A stretch of DNA of 64,000 nt from Przewalskia tangutica (lineage: Eukaryota > Streptophyta > Magnoliopsida > Solanales > Solanaceae), in contig CM056730.1 of the NCBI GenBank assembly GCA_029844215.1, positions 49,612,924 through 49,676,923 of the forward strand, given 5' to 3'. Shown here piece after piece: positions 36,329 through 48,380 of the stretch (its first letter is position 1; each line of letters begins with the position of its first letter). The position numbers and the translations under genes were made by a program. The notes below the pieces were generated by a model. The model saw only the letters and a program-made list of their open reading frames with translations, ran no database searches and was not told the DNA's origin.

Positions 36329-37299
36329 TGGTGGACGAGAACAACACCAAGGAGGGAGTATATGTTTTGCCTTGGAAACTCTTAAGTGGATGAATAAAGT
36401 CTTGAAATCAAGGGGTTATTTATAGAGAAATCAAGGGTCAATATCTAGGCAAGTGTGTGGTGTAGATTGGGGACATGTGGGTGTGGATTCTACCAACCAC
36501 ATGTCCACCACAAAATTGGGACAAGTGGCTAGCCACTTGTCCACTGCCAACGCCTACGACACTTGTCCTTCTCCACCCGCCAACATGCCACACGGGGGTG
36601 ACACGTGTCGCCCCTACTCCCAAAATATTTCATCTTCCAAAATATCCGTAATGCCAAAAATCCAAAATAAAGCTGGCCCCACAAAATCAGAATTTTCCCC
36701 GTGGGCCCCACGTGACCAATTCTAGAAATAAAATTCCATAATTCTCAAATATTCCAAAAAGTCCGAATACCAAATCTGGGAATCCAATTCCCATTAACGA
36801 ACCTTTTTCCTTCACAAAATCCGGAAACTTTTCCGTCGAAAAATCACATCTTTCTTCCTTTCCAATTTTAATGTCGTATTCTCATACGTACGTCCTCGTA
36901 TACATACTCTGGAACTACGGGGTGTAACACCGCTATCGCGCCAAACTCTCTCGTTCCCCGATCCGGAACAATCTTACTAATTCACGTCATGAAAGCTACC
37001 ACTTTCATCTCACACTACCCATGGAATTATCCCACAATATACTTCACGCATACCAAGTACTTCGACAAAGACCAACCGTAAAATCATCCACTCAAGACGG
37101 CCTTGCATCCAAGGTCCTAACTGTTATAAATTCTAAGGCTCACAATTGTCTTGTCCCCAGACTTATCCTTTTCAACTACCCATGTTTTCTAATTCACACT
37201 TAACACACTGCTATCAGTACATAGCACTTAACATGTATCCACCATAACAACATAAACCAGTCTCTTAAGGGCTGAAGATATCTCTGTAACTACTGCCTC

Positions 37300-38050
37300 A
37301 CTTTCCCTTTGTCGCTCTAACCATAATCCTGCCCTGCGGGCGCCTAGCTATATAAGGCGATGAACCAGCCACCGATCCCGAAGGATGAGTCTCTACATCT
37401 GTGCTACCTCTGGTCGGACAAACTCTCACCAAAAGGCCATGTTGGCTGCAAGCATACAAGCTGTCGAAGTAGTACGACACTCTCCATAATGGAGTCTATT
37501 ACAACGGCCACAACGAGGTAGGGGTGACCTCATCTGACTAACACCCCCTTCTCCCGAACAACTGAACCTGCAACTGAACCGGTAGGCTGAGTCATCCCTC
37601 TTGTATCCCTCCTACTTGGACATCCTCCCATCACATGGCCCTGACGGCCGCAGGTATAACAATCTCCCAAACTAGCACGACACCCTGAGGATCATCCTCG
37701 CCTCATCCATAGAACTCGAGAATCGCAACTCAAGAAATCCCAAGTCTCGGACTATCGGATCTAGGGTGAATCACCGCATCGCCGAACCACCGACTCCGTC
37801 CGTCTCATTCCCACCACCACCTAGCTAGTAATCGGGACATCTCTTGAACTCATATCCTCGGCTCGGCCGGAACCGAGGCTCGTATCGTGGTCTCTGAGAT
37901 ACCGTTGCTGCTCCAAACTCTCCGGGCTAGCGCGTCAGAAACTCGCCGTCTCAAGTACTATCTCGTAATGACCGCCTGTGCCCTCGTAACCTCTCGTGTT
38001 CTACTCGTAGCTCCTCTCGCCTTGCCCTCTCGCCTGCCGTTTGCGTAGGC
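37300..38050 (-). pseudogene. gag: R2 gag remnant
   Basis: Minus-strand sequence from about 38050 to 37300 follows the R1 and R3 gag regions at DNA level, with the start region near 38030-38050 resembling the MPP gag start. No long ORF remains, and much of the middle is shortened. Identification rests on position between primer site and spacer and on DNA similarity only. Confidence 0.4.
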
Positions 38051-38256
38051 ATAATCGGTACATACGAATACGCCCGAGGAGTCTAACTTATAACACGCCT
38101 CTAAGTCACGATCTCGGAGTGAGAAGAATGGAAACCAATCCTAAATATCTCGCGACCTCCCGATTATAGGTGTAGTGCACAACACGCCGATAATCAAGAC
38201 TCTACTAGATACGGTTCAGAGACACTTTCCGAGGATTAATCGCTCGATACCACTTT

Positions 38257-39335
38257 TGTCACGACCGACCTCGCGACTGGTGCCTTACCCCGGGCACCCT
38301 AGTGATACAACATCAGAGAAAATCAGCGGAAATAAAAACTTAAACATGAAACAAGATAATATGAAAACAGGCTAACCAAAACGGTTACCTTTCTGTATAT
38401 ATAAATAATTAAACCTGAACAGTTAAATCATTCTTCAAACCCTGCCCACAACAGTACTACAGACCTCTAAGAATGTAATCACAACTACGACGGGACAGGG
38501 CCCCGCCATACCCCTGAATGTACAAGAACCTACAATCTCAGGGAATCATACCAACAGATAAGCCTCCGGAGAAACGGAGCTTCCCAAAACGCTGAACTGT
38601 GATCCTATGAGCGAAGATCAACGACCGGTGTACCTCTACCTGCGGCATGAACGCAGCCCCCCGAAGGAGGTCAGTACAACATGTACCAAGTATGTGAAAC
38701 TGAAAAATACTGTAATAAAATCACATTTCATCATTTAAAAGACTATTTCACAATAAGTAAACAGTTATGTCAAGTAAGAGACGCATGTCCTCAAAATCAC
38801 CACTCACACATAACTATGGGTCTCACGCCCACAATATCAATCATGCCCGTGGAACTCCTTCCTCACTGTCGGAAGTACATGATGTAAAACAACACCCATA
38901 TGTGAACCTAAACACTAGATCCTGCCTGCGTCATCAAACCGATCGGGCCAAGTAGAATAGCCAACTACCAGATCCAAAGGCTAGTCATAAAACTTCACGG
39001 GCCAAGTACGGAAGCCAACTACCAGATCCAAAACCAGCCACGCAACTGGCCGAGGCAAGTATCTTAAGCTAACGTACCAGAGCCTACCGTCTCACGAGAT
39101 ATGACCGTGGCAAGTATCTTAAGTTATCTACCAGCTGCGATACGAGAAATGACCAGGAGAAGTATCTAAAGTGTGCCTGTAACCACATGTACAAATCAAG
39201 CCCGTGATCGCTCGTCACCGCGGCAAGCTTCATGGATTAGCGGTCCATGGACTAATAGCATAACCCGGGAATTTAACCCCTCATAATGACCGCATGCCCC
39301 GACATCTTACCTCGGTATAAGCATGGCCATGAAAC
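38257..39335 (-). repeat. R2 5' LTR, 3' part only
   Basis: Starts TGTCACGACC at 38257. It has the stem-loop with GGGACAGGGCCCC near 38490, the CTGCGGCATGAACGCAG stem near 38640, and the CAAGTA/CTACCAG minisatellite at 38925-39190. It ends abruptly at 39335, where another LTR begins. Confidence 0.75.
38925..39190. repeat. Minisatellite of the R2 LTR
   Basis: Units with GCCAAGTACGGAAGCCAACT and ACCAGATCC, about five, of roughly 50 bp. Related to 7860-8335. Confidence 0.75.
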
Positions 39336-39363
39336 TGTTACACCCCGTATTTACAAGACATGT
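39336..39363 (+). repeat. F0: first 28 bp of an older forward LTR
   Basis: TGTTACACCCCGTATTTACA then AGACATGT. It matches the terminus of the solo LTR ending at 7822 with one mismatch. F3 begins directly after it, so F3 inserted 28 bp into this LTR. Confidence 0.65.
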
Positions 39364-39761
39364 TGTTATACCCCGTATTTCCAGAGTATGTACGTGAGGG
39401 CGTACGTATACAATTTGAGCCTTAAAGTAGGCCTAGGTTCGAATTTGTGCATAACTACCAAAAGGAGTCGTTTTTCGACGAAACGTTTCCACAGCTTTCG
39501 TAGGGAAAATTCCGGCTATGTCATTAATAATTTTTGCGGATTTTTCCGAGAGACGAAACATTTTGGACCAACGAGAGGCGACTTGTCACCCTCAATTGGA
39601 AGAGTGGCGGCTAAGTTGGACGAAAATGGTGAGTTGGGTTAGGTAGGATATTTTGTGCAAGTTGTTGTGGTAGTTGGATAAGGTGCACTTGGCTTAAATC
39701 TAACCCTACACTTGCACCACACTTGTCTTCATCTTGACCATTGGTTGGCCTTCACTTGACC

Positions 39762-39769
39762 TATAAATA
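39762..39769 (+). promoter_or_regulatory. TATA box of the F3 5' LTR
   Basis: TATAAATA in GACCTATAAATACCCC, 398 bp into the LTR, as in F1, F2 and F4. Confidence 0.75.
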
Positions 39770-40848
39770 CCCCTCTAGTTGAAGACTTTCTTCATCCAAA
39801 ACTTGAGCAATCTAACTAAGTCTCAAATACTCCTCCTCTTGTCTTGAAATAGTCCAAAGCCCTCCCTGAGAGCTAGCCGAGGCGAAACTCCTCCCAGCAG
39901 GTGAGGCTTGGCCAGTGGGGTACCCACTAGCCTAGTTGTCTCGGATAAAACCCCCGTCTTGTCATTGAGATACTCTCCTAGTATTGTTATAATTCCCAAA
40001 AAACTCTAGCCCATATAACATATAGTACATTACAAAATACCCTTTTATACGAAAAAACCTAAAATACGATTATACCTCCTTTAGCCACTAAACGAAACCC
40101 TAAGGAAAAATATTCACCCGTAGTTGAAGTATTAAGTAGAAGTTGTGTAGACACTTCTAAGGGTTTCTTGGAGCGTTTTGGAGCGCACGGAGTAGGAGCT
40201 AAACCTTGTTCAGGAGCGACATTTAACTCGGATAATTTTGGGCTTATAGAGGTAAATATCTTGTCCCCCTATTGTAATTGGAAATTACATGATTGTTAGA
40301 ATATATAGTTGAAGTATACTATATATAGATCGAATATTGAATAGAACTGAACGTAGTTCGTCGTAATGTCTTTTGACTTAAGCTCAATAAGAATTGAACA
40401 AGAATCACATGAAGGATAATAAAGAGAAGAATCAATGAATCGTAATTACATGGTTGTATTACATAGAGACTTGTAGCATTCTTGTGTGGTAGAATTGTAC
40501 ACGTCAGGTTAGATGTGTTAACCCCGTTGGCTTGGTAGCCGCCTCGATAAGGAGGAGATTTACGCTGCCATGGGGAGAGTCTGCCGAATTTTCTGTAGAA
40601 TATTCTACGTCGGGATCTAAAGATATTAATAGGAGCGTTGTGGCCTCTAGAGGGTGTAGTACAACGTGTGGAGTTATCTGCTTGTCTGAAGGTGTAGCCG
40701 ACGGTTTGAGGTACTTGGAGCGTTTTGCTATTAGTCGATAACCGTCGCAAGGTATGTGAACCTCTTCCTATCTGTTCTAGCATGATATGTGTATAACTAT
40801 GTAGTACGGTAGACGTACATGTGTTAAATGTATGTGATTGTCTTTAAA

Positions 40849-40898
40849 CATAAAGTGTTATAACGGCTTTATGGGAAGTTGGTTATAACAACTCTATG
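40849..40898 (+). promoter_or_regulatory. Conserved LTR dyad, F3 copy 1
   Basis: CATAAAGTGTTATAAC, loop GGCTTTATGGGAAGTTG, GTTATAACAACTCTATG. One mismatch in the outer stem. Confidence 0.7.
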
Positions 40899-41563
40899 TA
40901 AATGAGAAATGCTTTGTGGTTTTTAAAAGATAACTGATTTGACTTATAACCGACTGGATGTAAAAGAACCTTGAAGTATTCTAAAAGATTAAGAAACCTT
41001 TTTGAAAGAAGTGTATACTTGGTTTGAAAACATAAAAGTTATACCAGCTTTATGAGAAGTTAGGTGTAACGCCTTAAGAGAGATAAAAGAATGGTTTAAT
41101 GGTTTAGAAGTTAAGAGACTTATTCTTAAAAGATAAGAGACTTGACTTAATATGGATGTTTGTGTGAAACCTCATTCGTGAGTAATGAGTACTTGGTTTT
41201 TGGAAGGAATAATGTTTTACTGATTTCGGAAATCAGAATGTGTATCGACAAACCACTGCAGCGTTAATAAAGGGAAATGTATTGAATAATTAAGTATTAT
41301 TAAAACCAGTAGAAACCTCCATCTGCATAGAAGCTAAGATGAGACAAAATGATATTACATTTTCTAGATCATGGCTGCTTAATAAGATTGATTATGAACA
41401 AGAATAACCTACTCGCCTATGGCATATGTTACTCAATTGTTTTAAAAGAGATTAAGACATTGAACTATGAAACTTTTCAAAAAGAGACTTGCGTAATTAA
41501 AATTAGGCAAACTGGAACTTTAGGGAAAAGAAAGGCATTGTGTTGTCTTAAAATGGTTTAAAG

Positions 41564-41613
41564 CATAAGGTGTTATAACAGCTTTATGGGAAGTTGGTTA
41601 TAACGACCTTATG
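41564..41613 (+). promoter_or_regulatory. Conserved LTR dyad, F3 copy 3 (compensatory arms)
   Basis: CATAAGGTGTTATAAC, loop AGCTTTATGGGAAGTTG, GTTATAACGACCTTATG. Compared with type A, the left arm A-to-G is matched by a right arm T-to-C, so pairing is kept. Confidence 0.75.
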
Positions 41614-41850
41614 TAAACAAAAGAAAGGTTTTATCATTGGTTTTAATGTGGTAACTTGACTTTAAAAAGGAAAGTATGGAAGTTGTTTTGGTTTACTTAA
41701 AAGATATAAGTCACTCTATTTTTATACTACGGGTATCGGGTGACTTTTATAAAAGGAATAAATCTCTTTAAAGAGGAATTTAACGTACGTAGTACTTTAG
41801 GTTAAAACCAACTTGGGCATAAAATGAAAGTACTTCGAGTTGTGTATAAA

Positions 41851-41919
41851 CTTGCCTATGCTTGTTGTTGTGAAACTTGCCTATGCTTGTTGTTGTGAAA
41901 CTTGCCTATGCTTGTTGTG
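41851..41919. repeat. 25-bp tandem repeat x3 in the F3 LTR
   Basis: CTTGCCTATGCTTGTTGTTG plus TGAAA, three copies, the last cut short. Same unit as 19196-19266 in reverse. Confidence 0.9.
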
Positions 41920-42074
41920 ATAGCCTTTGTTGTGCAAGAATTGTGTTTCTATACTACCGCGTCTCTCGATAGAGGGTCGGTTGACTTGTTGAGAACTTAC
42001 TTGGACGTGACCGGCAGTGACGGATAAATTCCACCGCACGCTCCTCGCTGATAGTGTTACTTTGTTAATCGCTT

Positions 42075-42415
42075 TGGACATACCGACACGACGCGTAGCG
42101 CACGGGTATGCTTCCACTTTGATTACCGCTTGTTGTCTTATTGTTTTCCTTTGACATATCGACACGACGCGTAGCGCACGTATGCTTCCATTTGGAATGC
42201 CGTCTTATTGTTTCCTTCGACACGCCGACACGACGCGTAGCGCATGTGCATGCTTCCATTTGGAATCTTGTCTTATTGTTTCCTTCGACACGCCGACACG
42301 ACGCGTAGCGCACGTATGCTTCCATTTGGAATGTTGTCTTATTTGTTCCTTCGACATACTGACACGATGCGTAGCGCACGGGTATGCTCCCATTTGGATT
42401 GCTGTCTCGTTGTTA
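42075..42415. repeat. Minisatellite of the F3 LTR, 66-76 bp x 5
   Basis: The core CGACACGACGCGTAGCGCA begins at 42084, 42160, 42226, 42294 and about 42360 (GACACGATGCG), with TATGCTTCCATTTGGAATG and TCTTATTGTTTCCTTCGACA between. Unrelated to the arrays in other LTRs. Confidence 0.9.
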
Positions 42416-43006
42416 TCATATCATAGACTGCCGGCAGTGAGGAAGGCACTCCACGGGCAGGATTGATGTTGTGGGCGTGAGACCCTGAATTGATATAACT
42501 GTTATGTGTGTGTACTGTAGTTTGGTTATCATACTGTCTCCCGCTTTATAGACTATTATGATTTCATTTACGATTTTACGCCACATACTTGGTACTGTTA
42601 TCGACCTCCTTCGGGCCGCGTTCATGCCGCAGTAAGTACATCTACCGTCGATCCTCGTTTAGGATCTCATTTCGTTTTGGGAAGCTCCGTTTTCGGAGGC
42701 TTATCTTTGGTATGTTACCCCGAGTCCGTAAGTTCTTGAACGTTCGTGGTATGGCGGCCCCGCCCGTCATAAGTTATCAGTATAAATCTTAGAGGTCGAG
42801 TAATCGCTGTGGCGGGGTTTGTAAAAGGATAACCGTCGTATTTATGTATATATGATGGCAAAATTGCTTTGGTTGGCCTGTTTATTTATCTTGTCTCTTA
42901 ATTCATGTTCATGTTTTTATTTCCGCTGATTTTCTCTGATATTGTATCACTAGGGTGCCCGGGGTAAGGCACCAGTCACGGGCCCGGGTTCGGGTCGTGA
43001 CAAAAG

Positions 43007-43018
43007 TGGTATCAGAGC
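43007..43018 (+). other. F3 primer-binding site, complete
   Basis: TGGTATCAGAGC, 4 nt after the LTR; complementary to the 3' end of plant initiator Met tRNA. Confidence 0.92.
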
Positions 43019-43209
43019 AGTTAATCCTCGGAAAGTGTCTACAGACCGTGTCTAGTAGAGTCTTGATTATCGGTGTGTTGTGCACCACATCTATAATCAG
43101 GAGGCTGCAGGACATTTAGGATTGGTTTCCATTTCTTCTCATTACGAGATCGTGCCTTAGTCGTGTGATGAGTTGAACCCCTCTGACGTATTCCTTTCCT
43201 TTACCAGTT

Positions 43210-43986
43210 ATGCCTCCGCGCAAGGCAACCCGCCCGTGGCAAGGCGCAGAGAAGATACGAGTAGAGCGGCAGCCTCTACAGACCACAAGACTGAGCCTCC
43301 ATCCTACAGCCGGCGATGAGATGGGTTACAAGGAGATGGCCCAGTTAATGGCCAGGGTTGTGGCCAGATTTGAGGATAAGCTGGACGCAGCAGTTCCAGT
43401 CCCAGTAGCACCCGTAGTTCAACCCCGACCAGACAGTTTGAGACTACGGGATTTTCTGAGGTGTAACCCTCCAGAGTTTTATGGGTCGAGGCCTGAGGAT
43501 GATCCGCAGGAGTTCATCCGGCGATTCTGACGATCATGAGAGTGATCAAGGCATCGAGACCGAGTCGGTGGTCCTAGGTTCGCATCGGCCGCGTGATACC
43601 GCAATGATCGTTTGATTCGTGGGAGCTATCCCGGGGAGAGCATGCACTTCCAGCTTTATGGGACGAGTTCTCAGAGGCCTTTCTTGCACACTTCTTGCCT
43701 CCACAGATGAGGAGGGCTCGGGCCGACAGATTTTTGGTGTTGCGGCAGAATCCGCGCACGTTCGGGAGTACAATGTGAGTTCGACTCATTGGCGTGACGT
43801 CCCCGCATTAGTAGCTAGTATGGAGGATCGAGTGCACCGATATGTTACAGGCTCGATGATTACCTAGCAGAGTTGTTCGGTGTAGCTCTTCACCGCATAG
43901 ACATTGCCCGCACGCAGCTTATGCACTAGGGGTGAGCGAGAAATCGACGGAATGACCAAAGTCAGAAAAGGGCGAAGCTGCAGGTC
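43210..43986 (+). pseudogene. gag: F3 gag, 5' part
   Basis: The first 107 codons are open: MPPRKATRPWQG start, YKEMAQLMARVVARFEDKLD (predicted helix), and the conserved PPEFYGSRPEDDPQEFIRRF. A 1-2 base loss near 43530 shifts the frame. After it, DNA still matches the F2 gag to the VPALVASMEDRVHRYVTG segment near 43800-43855. This is the capsid-forming half of gag. F4 interrupts it at 43987 inside GGTC, and it resumes at 63281. It is the best preserved gag of the window. Confidence 0.85.
43983..43986. repeat. F4 target-site duplication, left (GGTC)
   Basis: GGTC (AGGTC with the base before), repeated at 63281-63284. The uninterrupted sequence GCAAGGTCCTTTGG is seen in F4 gag near 48055. A 5-bp AGGTC with one lost A is likely. 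Confidence 0.75.
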
Positions 43987-46900
43987 TGTTATACCGTATT
44001 TCCAGTATGCACGCAGGACGTACATAGGAAATTTCAACTTCAAGTAGGCTTGGCCGATTTAATTTTGTGCACAACACCTTGCTAGAGTCGTTTTTAGTGA
44101 AACGTTTTCGACTTTCGTAGGGGAAGTTCCGGCAATGCCATATTTTATTTTTGTGGATTTTTCCGAGAGACGAAACGTGTTGGGCCAACAAGAGGGCGCC
44201 ACTTGGCACCCTCTCATTGGCGGACGTGAATGGGCGGTAAAGGGAGGGTGGACGAATTGGCCTTGTTGGTCGAGGAGTTGGTAGGATATTTTTGTGTGTT
44301 AGTTGGTCAAGGACACTTTGGTGGATCTTGCCCTACACTTGCCTTGCACTTGGCAAGATCTTGCCATTGGTTGGCCTTCACTGACCTATAAATACCCTCT
44401 CCCTTTGATGAATTCTTCATCCTTTCCACAAATCTTCTAAGTGTTAAAATCCTCCTCTCCTCTCTTGTTGACTCGCCCAAGAGCCCTCTCTCCCTTTGAA
44501 AGGCCCCTGGCCGAGAGCCCTCTCCCCTCCTTGTAGTGTGGCCGTGGGTACCACTAGCCTAGTTGCTTTCGTATAATACCCCCTCAGGTGTAGAAATACT
44601 CTCAAAAGTATTGTTATAATGCCCAAATTACCTTAGCCAGTATACCTTGTAGTATTCTAAGGTTATACCTATACGAAAAGCCAGTAAATACTATTATACT
44701 TCCTGTCTCACAAAACCGAAACCCTAGGAAAATCTCCATAGTCCGTTTGAGTATTGTGTAGAAGTTGGTTAGAACTTCTAAGGGTGGTTTAGAGCGGGTT
44801 GAGCGCTGAGTCGAGCTAAACGATTGCCAGGATCGACTTTATACTTGGATAATTATGGGCTTATCGAGGTAAATATCTTGTCCTCTATTGTAATTGGAAA
44901 TTACATGATTGTTAGACTATATAGTTGAAGTATACTATATATAGAACTGAACGTTGTTGTCGCAATGTCTTTGGACTTAAGCCCGAATAATAAGAAACCT
45001 TTTCAAAGAAAAGTATCGAACTGCTTTTTACATAGGATCAGACATGAGACCTTGTGTAGCTTTTACGTGAGGTAGAATTGTGCACGCCCGGTTAGATGTA
45101 TGAACCCACTCGTTGGCTTGATAGCGGCCCGATAGAGAGGAGATTTACGCTGCGTGTGGAGGTCGCGAATTTTACGTAGAATGTTCTACGAAGGATCTAA
45201 ATGTTAATAAGCGCCTTGTGGCCTTATAGGTTGAAGTACTACGTGGCGCGATCTCGCTAAGGAGTAGCCGACGGTTTGAAGTACTTGAGCGTTTTGCTAT
45301 TAGTCGATACTCGTCGCGAGGTATGTGAACCTCTTCCTATCTCTTCTAGCATGATATGTGTGAACTATGTAGTACGGTGACGATACGTGCTAAATGTATT
45401 TGATTGGTTTAAAACATAAAGTGTTATAACGCTTTATGGGAAGTTGTTATAATGACTTTATGTTGGTAAGAAAATACTTGTGGTTTTTAAAAGGTAATCG
45501 ATTTGAACTATAAGCGCTTGTTATGTGTTAATAAAGAACTTGAAGTAATACTTGGTTTTGAAAACTTAAGAGTTATACTAGCTTTATGGGAAGTTAGGTA
45601 TAACGGCTTAAGAATGTTTCTTGATTTCGAAATCGAATGGGTATCGACAAACCACTGCGGCGTTAATAAAAGGAAATGTTTTGACTAATTAAGTATTATT
45701 AAAACCAAGAGAAACTTCCATCCGCATAGAAGCTAAGATGAGACAAAATGATATTTCCTAGATCATGGTCATTGTAATAAGATTGTTATAAACAAGAATA
45801 TCCTACTCACATAAGGCTTATGTTTCGATTGTTTAAAGGAGAATTATATTCTTAAATGAATAAGACTATGAACTACGAAACCTTTCTAAAATAAGAACCG
45901 TGAACATTGGAAATTAGGCAAACTTGAACATTGGAAATTAGGCAAACTTGAACAGTGGAAAAGAATGTTGCTACTTGATTTTACAAAGAGAAGTAATTGA
46001 TTTACTTTAAAAAGATAGTCACTCTATTTTTGTACTACGGGTATTGTGTGACATTGTGAAAGTAACGTATCTTTTAAAGAGTTAATGTATGAAGTACTTT
46101 GGGGATAAAACCCCGAACTTGTTGGCATATAGTAGAAAGTACCTCGTGTGTATAACTTGATTGTGTTGGTTTGTGATAGCCTTGTAATACTTTCTTGTTG
46201 ATTGATAAGTAAACATGCTAGGATGCTACGTGTGTTAGTATCTTGTGATGTTTGTGTAAAGGGGTTTTTCCTTTGTTGTGCTTATGTTGTTTAACGATAA
46301 GTTGTTATGTTAGTATTTTACATCACTCATCTCTTGAGATGATTAGGGTTAAGCGCCTCCGATGCGGGGTAGACTCGGTGGTCGATGGACCTATGATTCG
46401 AGAATACCTCACGCAGTCCTGAGGGCTATCGCGAGCTACGAGAGTTCCGTGTTAGTGTCGTCCTTTATGGGCATGCGTCCATGTGGCCCATGCGATGCGA
46501 AGTCGGGGCGATGCGGGAGTAGCTACCTCGATGCGGGAATACCTCATGCGGGCGATGAGATTGGCCTATGCGGGCTGCGGGAAGTTCGGGGCTTGACGCG
46601 CACATTAGATATCTGCGGGCAAGTGGCGGCTTTGATCATGTGACGGTGCAGGCAGATCTTATGATACAATTCATGACCTTGTTGGTGCGTAGGTGTTAGT
46701 AGTCGGCTATGCCTTCGCATTTACCGTGCGGTGTTATTATGGCACAGTGGGACTCGGTTCATGTGTGTTCCTTGGTGCTTTTATATCATAAACTGCCGGC
46801 AGTGAGGAAGGTATTCCACGGGCATGATTGATGTTGTGGGCGTGAGACCCATTATTATATTTGAGTAATGACTTTGAGGGCGTGAGTCCCTGACTTGATA

Positions 46901-47423
46901 TATTTGCTTGTTTATTGTGGCGTAGTTTTGTTATCATACATGTCTCCCGCTTTATATAGACTACTATGATTCCATTCTGATATTTTGATTTCACATACTT
47001 GGTACTGTTATCGACCTCCTTGAAGTGCGTTCATCCGCAGTTGAGGTACACGATCGTTGATCCTAGCTTCGAGTCACGATTCAGCGTATGGAAGCCGTTT
47101 CTCGGAGGCTTATCGGTGGTATATTCCACTGCCGTAATAGGTGTTTACATTCGGGGGTTTGGCGGGCCTGTCCGTCATTCTTTGTCGTATCTTTTCTTAG
47201 AGTGCTGTAATCTTTGTTGTGGGCAGGGTTTGTAAAGAAAGGATTAAACTATTCATTTTGAAAGAGTTGTTATTATTATTTATGCCGAAAGGCAAGTTTT
47301 CTAAAGATAACTGTTGTACGCTTCTTGTTATTTCATGTTGTTGTGTTATGTTCGCTGATTTCTCGATGTTGTATCACCAGGGTGCCCGGTAAGGCACGAT
47401 CACGGGCGAGGTTCGTCGTGACA
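43987..47423 (+). repeat. F4 5' LTR (3437 bp)
   Basis: TGTTATACCGTATTTCC to GTCGTGACA. TATA box 44387-44394, dyads 45415-45462 (type A) and 45565-45612 (type B), module near 45650-45800, minisatellite 46345-46640, stem-loops 47000-47180. It holds the undisturbed site GTGTTAGTAGTCGGC near 46695, which F2 occupies in the 3' LTR. Confidence 0.9.
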
Positions 47424-47427
47424 AAAG

Positions 47428-47439
47428 TGGTATCGAAGC
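47428..47439 (+). other. F4 primer-binding site
   Basis: TGGTATCGAAGC, 4 nt after the LTR, one step away from the complete form in F3. Confidence 0.82.
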
Positions 47440-47627
47440 GATTAATCCTCGGAAAGTGTCTGAACCGTATCGATGAAGTCTTGATTATCGGTGTGTTGTG
47501 CACCACACCAATAATCAGGAGGCTATAGGATATTTAAGATTTGTTTCTATTTCTTCTCACTCTGAGATCGTGCCTTAGAGCTGTGTTGTAAGTTGGACCC
47601 TCTAACGTATTTCTTTCCCTTACCGTT

Positions 47628-48380
47628 ATGCCTCCGGGTAGGGCAACCCGGGCGGGAGGCAAAGCGGCCGAGGAGCCGCGAGTAAATCTGAGAGGGTTAC
47701 GTGGGCACGAGCCCAATTATCACCTTGGGTGGTGCTTCATTCGGGAGTTCTGCGGCGTCACTAGCCAAAGAGTTTAGCTGCGGCGGCGATTCCTACTGCG
47801 ACCATGATATTTGAACCTTCAGTTCCACGACCGGGAACAGAGAATATAGATTTCAAGGAGGCGATCCTGTTACTAGCTATGGATTTAACTACCAGAGAGT
47901 ATACCGATGTACCGCGAGTCTTGATGAATATCAACGAGAGGGTTGTGCAAGAGTAGTTCTTCGATTGAAGCGAGCATGGCACGTATGCGAGCTTATACAC
48001 GCGGCCGAGAAACGTAGAGATCGACGGGTTAACGGGGCGAGAAGAGGGCGAGCGGCAAGGTCCTTTGGTAACTTTTGGCGAGTCACCTCACGGCCAGATT
48101 TGATTATGCACATCCACAATGCGAGTGGTCTTACGGATTTGGGGCGTTCGGGGTATGCAGGAGTTGGTTAGAACTCCGGGGCTTCCGATTCGCGGTTGTG
48201 ACGTCATCGGGAATGTCGTCTTTTAGTTGGTACTTGTTGTACTATGACCGTCAGTCGATGTCGAAAGAGTGTCTGGTAGGAGGACTTAGCCTTCGTGATC
48301 GGTGGGTAGTTCGTCACCTTCCTTAGCTATCGCCTACAGGCGAGTTTGATTAGAACGACTAGGGAGTGAAGCGATGGGTC
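47628..48380 (+). pseudogene. gag: F4 gag, shortened
   Basis: ATG at 47628 in ATGCCTCCGGGTAGGGCAAC. The N-terminal helix region is recognisable near 47830-47950. The central capsid motifs (PEFYG, WFDSWE) are not found, and the sequence passes to RRDRRV and RSFGNF-like codons at 48010-48080, which correspond to the linker before the zinc knuckles. Clear CCHC cysteines are not visible. Gag therefore has an internal deletion as well as frameshifts, and probably could not form particles alone. Confidence 0.6.

Larger units (their letters stand above)
11067..36929 (-). mobile_element. R1: non-autonomous Tekay-like LTR retrotransposon, interrupted by F1
   Basis: Minus-strand element. The 5' LTR is 33771-36929, the primer site 33755-33766, and the leader 33609-33754 continues at 14698-14741. 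Gag remnant, spacer and integrase tail lie between 14697 and 12050. The polypurine tract is at 11668-11680 and a 5'-truncated 3' LTR at 11067-11667. Removing F1 (14747-33608) plus one TSD restores a continuous leader. With a full 3' LTR the element would be about 9.5 kb. It lacks protease, reverse transcriptase, RNase H and the integrase core. It lies in R2, whose interior resumes at 36930. Confidence 0.8.
33771..36929 (-). repeat. R1 5' LTR (3159 bp)
   Basis: The minus-strand start TGTTACACCCCGTAGTTCC ends at 36929, and the 3' end TGTCACGACCC is at 33771. TATA box 36417-36424, dyad 35282-35331, minisatellite 34365-34640, stem-loops 34019-34200. It lacks the roughly 200-bp module seen in R3, F3, F4 and R2-type LTRs (the gap is near 35345-35400). 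It contains an 18-G run at 36311-36328. Confidence 0.9.
36930..39335 (-). mobile_element. R2: older non-autonomous element, right part
   Basis: Minus-strand interior 36930-38256: the conserved spacer to about 37300, a decayed gag to about 38050, then leader and primer site 38242-38252. The 5' LTR starts at 38257. The LTR is cut at 39335 by F0/F3. R1 was inserted at 36929/36930. The rest of R2 is not certain; 7823-11066 has the same LTR type. Confidence 0.7.
39364..43002 (+). repeat. F3 5' LTR (3639 bp)
   Basis: TGTTATACCCCG to GGGTCGTGACA, the longest LTR here. TATA box 39762-39769. Three dyads at 40849-40898, 41031-41078 and 41564-41613. Module near 41230-41420, 25-bp repeat 41851-41919, minisatellite 42075-42415, stem-loops 42590-42780. 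Confidence 0.9.
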
